Assembly (NCBI GenBank): GCA_019677205.1
Contig: JAAMXY010000123.1
Coordinates: 1 to 22,697, forward strand
Origin: Pinguiococcus pyrenoidosus
Lineage: Eukaryota; Sar; Pinguiophyceae; Pinguiochrysidales; Pinguiochrysidaceae
Reading direction: 5' to 3'
DNA length: 22,697 nt
The position numbers were made by a program, and so were the translations under genes. Of this stretch, positions 9,113-17,004 are shown one piece after another. The notes beneath the pieces were generated by a model. That model ran no database searches. It was given only the letters and a program-made list of their open reading frames with translations, and was not told where the DNA came from. Every line of letters begins with the position of its first letter. Position 1 is the stretch's first letter.

Positions 9113-9271
9113 GTGATGACTGTATATTGGCTTCATGACTGCATACTGGCTTCATGACTGCATATTGGCTTCATGACTGCATACTGGCTTCATGACTGCA
9201 TACTGGCTTCATGACTGCATACTGGCTTCATGACTGCATATTGGCTTCATGCGTCATGACTGCCTAGTGGC
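9113..9271. repeat. 19-bp tandem minisatellite, about eight copies
   Basis: Six near-identical units of TTCATGACTGCATAYTGGC run from 9132 to 9245, differing only in C or T at one position. A degenerate copy precedes them (9113-9131) and another follows after a 7-bp partial unit (9253-9271). The array ends 12 bp before the stop codon of the minus-strand gene at 9283. The rest of the 8743-9282 spacer holds a frame at 8863-9067 without ATG, which I do not call as a gene. Confidence 0.95.
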
Positions 9272-9282
9272 CTGCTGTGGAG

Positions 9283-10278
9283 CTAGTCCTCGTCAGAAGA
9301 TTCGCTATCGCTAAGGCCCAGCGAGATCTTCGCCCTCTTCTTTGGAGGGGGCTTGACGTCCACAGGCGCCGCTTGCTTTTCAGGTTCGAGCTTGCTTGCA
9401 CCCTCAAGCACTGCGTCTGCGTCTGCGTCTTCTATCTTCGGCTTGGTTTTCCCGTCTATGTCTCCCGTCCTCGGCACCTCTTCCTTGGCTGCTACTGCCA
9501 TGGTCTCTGAGACTCCGCTATCATCTTTCTCATCTTCTCGCGATCTCTTCTTTCTAACAATCTTTGGCCCGCTTTCATCCTCAGTTGGCCCCGGCGCTTT
9601 CTCCAGCGACATCTCCTCCGCTTTTACCGCCGCAGTCGATGTCGATTCCGCCGAGGCCTCCGCTGGCTTCTCCGCCGCCTTCTCCACCTCTTTGGCCTCA
9701 GGTGGCAGCCCCTTGCCTTGCGAGAGCCTCAAGGCAGACACCAGCACCATATCGCGCGTCGGAAACGGATAGCGGCCGTGAACGAGTGGTGTCTGCGGGT
9801 CGTATCTTGGCGGAGCGGTGGTCACGGGCGCCAGCATCCTGGCGTATCGCATCGTCTCTGCCAAGGATGGACGGGGAGAGGCTTCCACGGCGTCTAGATG
9901 GGCCACCAGATCCTCTGCATTGCGAACTTTCGCTCTTAAGATGGAGTTGGCGCCCAAAAACCGCCGGAAGATCCCCGCGACGGCGGACGGAGACGACGAG
10001 CGGGCCTTGCAGGCGCTCACCATCGCATTGATGGGGAACGTCGCCAGAAGGTCCGGCGCGTCCAAGGCTGCATCCGCCTCAGCAGCCATACTACAGGCTG
10101 AGACGCGACGGAGAATCTGCAAGGCGGCGTCGATTCTGTGGCCCTCGTGAACTTGCGACGGGTTGGCTGCCTGCGGGCGCAACATCTCGTGTGTTATGTC
10201 CATTCTTATGGCGATCAAAATAGCTCCCACGTCGCATCTTTGAGACGAAACGGCAGAAGTGTAGCGGTCCATGCACAT
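9283..10278 (-). CDS. MED4: Probable Mediator complex subunit 4 (Med4-like)
   Basis: A single exon encodes 331 residues. The best clue is residues 140-185: A-E-T-M-R-Y-A-R-M-L-A-P, then T-T-A-P-P-R-Y, then a P-F-P-T stretch and M-V-L-V-S-A-L-R. This matches the Med4 signature, in which a Y-A-x-x-I/L helix precedes T-x-A-P-P and a proline-rich turn. Residues 75-135 look helical, as in Med4. Med4 sits in the middle module of Mediator, the nuclear bridge between activators and RNA polymerase II. The tail (190-331) is rich in Glu, Lys and Ala, with a basic K-K-R-A-K and an acidic S-D-S-E-S-S-D-E-D end. The first ATG is used; Met26 (10203) is an alternative start. The match is by eye, so it stays tentative. 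Confidence 0.5.
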   Translation of the reverse strand: MCMDRYTSAVSSQRCDVGAILIAIRMDITHEMLRPQAANPSQVHEGHRIDAALQILRRVSACSMAAEADAALDAPDLLATFPINAMVSACKARSSSPSAVAGIFRRFLGANSILRAKVRNAEDLVAHLDAVEASPRPSLAETMRYARMLAPVTTAPPRYDPQTPLVHGRYPFPTRDMVLVSALRLSQGKGLPPEAKEVEKAAEKPAEASAESTSTAAVKAEEMSLEKAPGPTEDESGPKIVRKKRSREDEKDDSGVSETMAVAAKEEVPRTGDIDGKTKPKIEDADADAVLEGASKLEPEKQAAPVDVKPPPKKRAKISLGLSDSESSDED

Positions 10279-10418
10279 GATAAAGTAAAAAGTTTAAAAC
10301 TGATTTCTAACTTGAGGTGAATCCACAGTGGCTCCGCAACTGACGGTTTCAAGTCAACAAGGCGCCGCTTGGAAGCTCTTTCGCCCTCCTTTTCCATTCT
10401 TTTCCGCCTGTGAGCATC
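10279..10418. promoter_or_regulatory. 140-bp bidirectional promoter between Med4-like and light-harvesting genes
   Basis: The two start codons are only 140 bp apart and point away from each other, so promoters and 5' leaders must share this stretch. It has an A/T-rich patch around 10279-10315 and a pyrimidine-rich stretch before the light-harvesting ATG. I see no CCAAT box or canonical TATA box. Confidence 0.5.
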
Positions 10419-11428
10419 ATGTTCCGTCTGGCTCTCGCTGCAGCCCTCGTGGCCTCCGCTGCTGCCTTCGCCCCGGCGCGCAGGGGTCACATGTCCATGA
10501 AGGTGGACCTCGTGGGCGCCTCCAAGGTGAGCTCTCGAGCAAATCGGGGAGAAACTTGATGCGGCGGGGCGACTCCGGGGAGAGCCTTTAGCTTGGAGAC
10601 TGCTTTGGGGGCAAGGTCTGCCATGGGAGCGGAGGTTCCGCAAGTATTGTGGTGCAGAGAGCGAGCGGTCGCCTGCACTTCGTGGCTTTCTGGTCGCCGA
10701 TCCTGGGCCAGCGAGCTGCAGTAGAGCGCTGGTTGTGGAGCAGTCGACGCGGAGCCCTTCAGAAAGTCTGCGAAACGACAGCGAAGAAGAAGGTTCCCTC
10801 TCCGCAGCTGTTGTTCCGTCGATGAGGGAGAGGCAGCACGGCATACGTATGCAGCCCGAGGGGAGTAGCAGCAACCGCGCTTACGTCTCGTGTCTTCTCT
10901 GTCGCAGCCGCTTGGCTTCTTCGACCCGCTGGGTTTCTCCAAGAACGAGGACGCGCTCATGAACTACAGGTGAGTGGCGCGTTGAGGGCAGGAGGGTCTC
11001 GGGAAGCGCTGATGGTGCGGCCTCGTTTTCCCAGGGAAGCGGAGCTGAAGCACTGCCGCTTGGCGATGCTCGGCGCCCTCGGCTACTTCGTGCAGAGCGT
11101 GTACCACCCTCTCTATGAAGGCGCTGCCATGTCCAACAACCCCTTCGTGGCCATGAAGTCCGTGCCGACGCTCGGCTGGGTCCAGATTGTTGCGGCTGCG
11201 TCGATCATCGAGGTGATCGGCATCCTCGCGAAGAAGCGTGCCGACTACCAGCCCGGAGACCTGCTCGGCTCCAGCGAATGGACGGACAACTCGGACGAGG
11301 GCTGGGTGGACTACCAAACCAAGGAGCTGAACAACGGCCGTCTCGCCATGCTCGCGATGGCAGGGCTCTTTGCGCAGTCCGCCATCGGCGCGCCGGCGGG
11401 TGACCTGCTCTTCAAGCCGCTCCTCTAA
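10419..11428 (+). CDS. Plastid light-harvesting chlorophyll-binding protein (LHC/FCP family)
   Basis: Exons 10419-10526, 10908-10969 and 11035-11428 encode 187 residues; the introns are 381 and 65 nt. The second splits an Arg codon exactly at the Y-R-E-A-E-L-K-H-C-R motif. Residues 1-16 form a signal peptide and F17-A-P follows, the bipartite targeting pattern of red-derived complex plastids, in which F is the first residue of the transit peptide. Helix 1 carries E60, H63 and R65. Helix 2 lies near 99-122. Helix 3 carries E154, N157 and R159 in T-K-E-L-N-N-G-R-L-A-M-L. These are the expected chlorophyll ligands and helix-locking ion pairs of thylakoid antenna proteins. The length fits small FCP/Lhcr/Lhcf members. 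Which subfamily cannot be decided by eye. The gene is divergent from the Med4-like gene. Confidence 0.92.
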
Positions 11429-11581
11429 GGTGAGGGGCCGCCCGCGGAGCAACCTGCGGTGGGAGTGAAGTGTACAGATCGTTCGTAATCCTGAGGTTGG
11501 CGAAGCAAGACCGAGGTGCGGCAAGGTGCCGCAGGCTCGTTGTCAAGAGTGACGATCTCGGATGGTGCATGTGATGAATTC

Positions 11582-14500
11582 TCAACCCCGCGTTCCTTCC
11601 TTCCTTCGCCTGCCTCTGCCCTGCTTCGGAAGCCGGTAGCGCCGGCGAGCGCCACTTTCAAAAACCACAGACGCATACTCGACATCAAAGTGAGCGCAGA
11701 TTGCGGTGTCGTCGGATTGGATCTCAACATCGCCGGCTTCCTCGAAGTCGTCCTCCGCTTCGTTGTCGAGACCGCGATGAAGCAGGTCACTCTCGTCGAC
11801 GTCGTGATCAGCGACCTCTTTCTCTGGCCGCACGATCTCGATGCGCTCCGCGGGAACCACCCGACCGGAATCGTCGCGGTGAAACACCAGTCGCGTCAGA
11901 GAGGTGGAGCCGCGAGTCGTCAGGAACACATCCAGCGTGGCCTGGTCGCCCTCTTGCGCTGAGTGGCGCATGAAAATGCTTGAAGACACCTTGGCGTACG
12001 ATATGTCCCTGGCTATGGGGACGAGCTTCATCGGCGACGCCGCCGACTCACGCGCCTCCAACGCGTAGACGGATGCCGAGTGCATGAACTCCGCCACGGC
12101 CAGATACCCCAGCGTGATGGCTGTCGAGTCGTCTGCGCCGGCATTCGGACTCGCACACAAAGCCGAGATCGCACCGCCTTCCAACGTCTTCGCACTGCAA
12201 AGTTGATCGAAGTCCCCGGACGAGACGAGCAATTGGTCATCAATGGCGATCGCGAGCAAACCGAGCTGGTCAGAAGCAGCGCTTTGAACGAAGAAGGGCT
12301 CGACCAGCGAGATGATGCCCGGCACGCAGCGACTCCCCAGATAGTGCAGGTGACATGCCGACGATGCGCCGCCCAGGAGCTGAAAGAAGAGCACCTTCGC
12401 CTCTCCGCCGCTTGCGACGCTGTGCTGCTGCTCGATGTGGTCGGACTTCCGCAGCGTGGAGACGGCGACGGTCGGGGCCTTTCTCTCAGGGCGCTGGGCA
12501 TCTGGGATGAGATAGAGGCCGATGGGAACCACGTCGTCGTCAAGAAAGGCCCGCGAAAAGAGCCCCTCATCAATCCAAACATCCCCAAAGCCGCACTTCG
12601 TCCCTCTGGTGATACATTCGTACGAATAGCAAGAGACCGCGAAGCTGGAAGCTCTGTCAGACGTGCTCGAGGACGCCTCCTCCGACACCACCACGACACC
12701 AAGCATGCGCGGCAGGAATGCAAGATGGAGCACTCGCGTCTGGAGTGCCGATCGACGATCAACGGGAAGGTCCAGCGTCCAGCTCGCTGAGCAGTGACGA
12801 GATACGTCCAGCTCAGAAATGATCAGGTTCAGCTCTCCTTTGGCCCCAGATGAAAGCCATGCGACATCTGCCGACGTCGCGGTGTTGGACTTGGCTGGCG
12901 CCACCTGTCGACGACAGGGACTCCCGCTGACCCCGAAAATGCCAACGTCCTGCCCATGCTCATGTTCGTCCTCGGGACGCGGCGGCCTCCTTGCTAGTAC
13001 GGCGTCTGCAGAGAGGGTGCTCAGGTACACTCCAAGATCGGCTGGTAGCAAGGATGCGCAAGCGGCGCCGTAGCCGACATGTATCTGCTCGTGTGCCCAA
13101 TCGTCCTTGCCAGTGTCTGCATCGACCTTCCTGAGCACACCAACCCAGCCGGAGTCTGTGGGCAGCACTAGAAGCGGCCATCCCTTCGTGGTAAGGCCCA
13201 AGACAGGCTCGCGGATCAAAGGGCGAAGCTTGAGAGCTGAGAAGACTTGCTCGACGTCCGGAATCTTCACTTCCTCCAGTGGAGGGGACTCATGAGATGC
13301 GCCGCCAAGTCGCCTCGCTGATCTGAAGAGGGACGGTGTCGACGAGAAGTGGGCGGCAAGAATCCAGAGGCGGCCATTCACGACGCAGGCGCTTAGGCCG
13401 CTGACGTCGCTATGAACCTCAATGGTCATGCGATGTGACAGGGATGTGCCTTGGACATCGAAGACCTGAACGACACTTGCCGAGGAAGTCACCATCGTGT
13501 CCTCCTCCTGCCCATCGTCATCTCGCGTTCTCACACAGAAATCGACACGCTTCTTGAAGCAAAATTCGCCGCTTCGCCCCGAAGAACTCTTCAGGAGGAA
13601 GATTGCTCGACGTGGCGTGACTTGTACCAGTACATCATTCGACGTGTGGAAGAGCGCCAGAGTCCGCTCTGCCTCCTCCCAGCCGTTGAGGTGTTCCAAC
13701 TCAAGCTGCTTGTTCCGTCCACCAGCACTCCGGAGGAGATGGGAAATTCCGAGTGTAGACGTCAGCACGAAGTGCTGCTTGCTGCGCAGAAGCTGGAAGT
13801 CTGCTGCGCTCTCCCCTTCCGCGACCGCCATGAGGCTGAGCTGATGCTGCGCCAGATGCCGCATGGCAAATTGCTTTGAGCCGTCGAAGCAAAGCTGGTA
13901 GTTGGTGGCCTGCTTGGTCTTGCCTGCGATCTTTACGCACGTGCGTCGCAACCGGGGCCAGCAAAAGATCGGCTGCCTCGCGTCCATCGTCGTCGTCTGT
14001 TCGTCGAAGGCCAAAAAAGGGACGCACCAGGAAGGCCGCGCATCCCCACAGCAGCTTTCGAGCTGCTGCAAGATTTGAGGGTCGCCCTCAAAGATGGCGT
14101 GGGTGTCCCCGAGGAGCTCGACTGCGACGTGAATGCCTTTCTGGCCGATCTCCAGCCAACCGAGCGGCGCTAGCTCGAGCGTCGGCTTTTCGGCGTTCCT
14201 CTGAAGAACGCCGTGCCACACTTGCTCAAAGTCGTCCAAGACGTAAATCTGCAGCATACAATCCCATGTGAGACCCGCAGCGATGCATTTCGCTTTGGGC
14301 ATGTCACAAGCTTACATGGTCATCTTCAGATCTCGTCGTGCAGAAGGCGGCTTGGACTCGGCCGCAAGGCCCATCTGGGATGAGGACCTGCTGCACACGA
14401 TCGCACTCGAGCAGAATTGCGCACAACCGGCTGTCCTCCAAGTTCGACGAGACCATCGCCAGTACCGCACGGCGCTCCACATCGTGCAGCGGTACGATCA

Positions 14501-15170
14501 TGGTCGTCTCTCCTCCCTGCAGTTTTCCGAAAGCATTGCGGATCAGAGTCGAAGCACGGCGTCGTTCCTTCCTGTTTCTCACCTTGACTCCTCTGAAGGC
14601 GACCTCCGTCATCACATCAAGACTGCATAGCACGTGGACCTCGAAGGCTTTGCCTTCAATGAGATCCGCAAGCCAGACCTTCGGCGAGGAAAAGCCGCCC
14701 GGCTTGAGCTGCCGAAGTGTGAGAGCGATCGGAACGACTCCGTCGTGGTAGCCTTCCTCCCTCGGGAAGATCCTTGCATCATCCAGCACCCAAGGCCTCT
14801 CGTAGGCCCCACGAAGACTATCGGGGGTCCAGATCCGCAGCACTGGCCCCACTGGCTCCGCTGAATCGCTTGGAAACTTCAGGAGAACCAGCAAAGCCGG
14901 CCTTACACGCAGCACGACGAACGGATCCCGAGAAATAAGGCCTCCACCAACGATGCCGGCGATCCTACAGCCAGATCTCAGTCCTGCGATGCAGCCTCGA
15001 CAGTTGCGACTCTGCGGGTGCAAAGAACCTTGTGTCAGAAGGCTGAGGCGCTGGAGAAGGCATCGTCCGCGTTGCACCTTGTGCTCTTTGTGCTGCAGTG
15101 CAAAGAGTCCCGAGGCTGTGACCTGGAAGACAGAGCCGTCCGGAAGAGAGAGGTGCTGCAACGTTGGCAT
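11582..15170 (-). CDS. Large uncharacterised protein, possibly beta-propeller
   Basis: I do not recognise this protein. Two adjacent open frames, 15170-14304 and 14302-11582, are best read as one gene with a 67-nt intron at 14315-14249 (GTAAGC...CTGCAG), which falls between codons and removes the stop at 14306-14304. Exons 15170-14316 and 14248-11582 give 1173 residues. Short alternating hydrophobic strands separated by Gly, Asp and Ser turns, for example I-Y-V-L-D-D-F just after the junction, suggest stacked beta-propellers as in the CPSF160/DDB1/SF3B3 group. That is a guess from texture, not a motif match. The tail has an acidic stretch (D-E-S-D..., E-A-E-D-D-F-E-E) and a basic end (R-R-R-Y-R, G-R-R-R-K). 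The frame stays open upstream of 15170 to about 15240, and a C-T-C-A-G acceptor near 15222 leaves room for an extra first exon. It converges on the light-harvesting gene across 153 bp. Confidence 0.6.
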
Positions 15171-15592
15171 GAAGCTCCTTGGGGGGCTGCCGCAGAGCCC
15201 TTTTTGAATCCGGAGAACATCTGAGAAATGGCCGTTTTACGTCATTTGAGCGGATTAACCGTTTCATTTCCAAAGAAAACCCAAAAATTCCAGGGCCGTT
15301 CATGTTTAAATTAATTTGGACCCAATGTAATCTAAATATTAATTAAAATTTTTGGATTTTCTATACATTCATATTTTGTGTTCGCAATAACATCATGTAA
15401 TATCACAATAGAAAGCTTCTACAGTTTTAAAAAACCCTTCCATTCGACGAAAATGAAGCAAGGGATTTGCGGTGCTCCTGTGCGCGCCGCGTGTGGATCC
15501 TGGCCATTGACGCCTATACAGCTGCTCGATCGCCCTTCCACCGTGTTGAAGCTGGTGTTTCGTACGCAGACGCGTCGGAAGAGTGCAGAATC
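15171..15592. promoter_or_regulatory. AT-rich divergent promoter region
   Basis: About 420 bp separates two divergent start codons. The part from about 15225 to 15450 is strikingly A/T-rich against GC-rich surroundings, with runs such as TTAAATTAATTT and AATATTAATTAAAA. A CCAAT box lies at 15322-15326. The first 50 bp may still belong to the minus-strand gene. No other gene is visible. Confidence 0.5.
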
Positions 15593-16580
15593 ATGGATAA
15601 AGACGGCATTCTGGGGGCGCACAAACTCAACATCGCCATCTGGGGCGGTTTCCTCATCTTCTCCTTTCTGGTGTACATGCTGGTGAGCAATGGCGACTTC
15701 TCCTTCCTACTGGTACGTCGTTGTCACTTCACGTGGTCTTCGTGTCGCGACCTTGGAACTCATGCGCACACTGTCCTGTCTCTCTCTCTCTCTCTCTCTT
15801 TCTCTCCCTCTCTCTTCCATCTGATTTTGGTTTCCGAAGACGTATGGCGCGCTGATGCGCACCTTCAGCTTCTTCCTGCTCATCGTGCGCATGGTGATGT
15901 CGAAGAGCTGCCGAGGGATCTCCGTGAAGTCTCTGGAGGCGTATGCGGTGGTGTTCGTGTTCCGACTTCTCTCCATCGTGCGCCACGAGGGCTACTTGCC
16001 GTGGGATAAATCCGGGGACTGGTTTTACCATGTGGTGGAGATCTCCAGCATGGGACTCGTGAGTCTCAGCCTGTACCTCACGCTGGTGCGATTCAGGAAC
16101 ACCTACGACGCGCAGACGGACACGTTTGGCAACCTGCACGTGCCGGATCACCTGGGGGTGGTGTGGCTGCTGGGGCCGCCGCTCGTGCTGGCACTCCTCC
16201 TGCATCCCAACTTGAATAGCGAGTTCTTCTCGGATGTCTGCTGGACGTTCGCGATGTATTTGGAGTCGATCGCGATTTTCCCGCAGCTGTACCAGTTTCA
16301 GCGCCAGGCCGCGCAGAAGAACTTTGAGGTCGAGATTCTGCACGCCCACTTCGTGTCGGCTCTCGGACTCGCCAGAATTATCGAGATGATCTTCTGGAGC
16401 TCGTCCTTCCGGGAGCTGTCGCATTCGTCGAATTCTACGTGGGTGGGAATCTTCGTGCTGGTCGCGCAGATAGTGCACATCCTGATCATGCTGGACTTCT
16501 TCTACTACTACTTCAACGCGCTCAAGTCCGGCACGCCGATGAGACTCCCGCAGCACACGGCCGGCGCAGGCATGGTGTAG
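15593..16580 (+). CDS. ERD2-like (KDEL-receptor family) membrane protein, divergent
   Basis: Exons 15593-15712 and 15840-16580 encode 286 residues; the 127-nt intron (GTACGT...CCGAAG) falls between codons. Family landmarks are K62-S-C-R-G-I-S68 followed by V-K-S, F-R-N-T-Y-D and T-D-T-F, W-T-F-A-M-Y-L-E-S-I-A-I-F-P-Q-L, L-G-L-A-R and D-F-F-Y-Y-Y. ERD2 proteins have seven helices and return escaped ER proteins from the Golgi by binding C-terminal K/HDEL signals. This one has about 40 extra N-terminal residues including an extra hydrophobic segment (about 13-29). By eye, several ligand-contact residues of the animal receptor are replaced. That resembles the ERD2-related (ERP) branch, so retrieval activity is doubtful. 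The intron carries a CT tract. GTGAGC at 15683 is a second possible donor; the later one keeps the frame. Confidence 0.85.
15779..15818 (+). repeat. CT-rich microsatellite in the ERD2-like intron
   Basis: Ten TC units (15779-15798) continue as an imperfect pyrimidine run to 15818. It lies 21 bp before the acceptor at 15839 and may serve as an enlarged polypyrimidine tract. Confidence 0.9.
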
Positions 16581-17004
16581 AAGCCCACGAGAACTCTATG
16601 ATAAGAGAAAGCGTCGTTGCAGTGGTGTTGGTGCAGAGCTTTGCTGAAGTCTCCTCTACAATCAGTGCCCAGTACTCGCTCTGCATCACTCAGCATCATT
16701 CGTTGTCCATCGACTCTGCATGAGACCACGCCGCTGGATGTAGCCTTCGGCCGAGTAGCCTCTGGATCCGCCCCCCACCCCTGGAGACAAGCAATAAAGC
16801 GCAGAAGCTTCCCAAGTCGTGGGGCCACTGGTGAACCTGCGTTCGCATGACCAGCGAGATGAGCGTCAACGCGCGCGCAAGCCCAGCCGCTGTCGTCGTC
16901 CAAAAGGAAGGCCGTTCAGACTCATCCTTTTCACCTTCTTATTTCTATCATTTTTGTCCATTTGAAAGTCGTCCGTCTACGGCGAACTCCGCTCAGCCAC
17001 CGCC
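16581..17004. other. Tandem intergenic spacer (ERD2-like to RecQ)
   Basis: This 424-bp stretch must contain the 3' end of the ERD2-like transcript and the RecQ promoter. AATAAA occurs once at 16793-16798, about 215 bp after the stop, and could be a polyadenylation signal. A T-rich patch at 16925-16965 precedes the RecQ start. I see no gene. Confidence 0.45.

Noticed and set aside
9113-9271. CRISPR array
   Set aside because: Units are 19 bp, contiguous and lack unique spacers, and the genome is eukaryotic. It is a minisatellite.
14300-14306. Two separate genes meeting at 14302/14304
   Set aside because: A 67-nt GT-AG intron joins both frames without loss of phase, and no promoter space exists between them. 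One gene is simpler, though cDNA is lacking.
15683-15712. Alternative donor GTGAGC at 15683 for the ERD2-like exon 1
   Set aside because: The later donor GTACGT also keeps the frame and retains 10 more coding residues in the N-terminal extension. Both preserve phase, so the choice is a preference, not proof.
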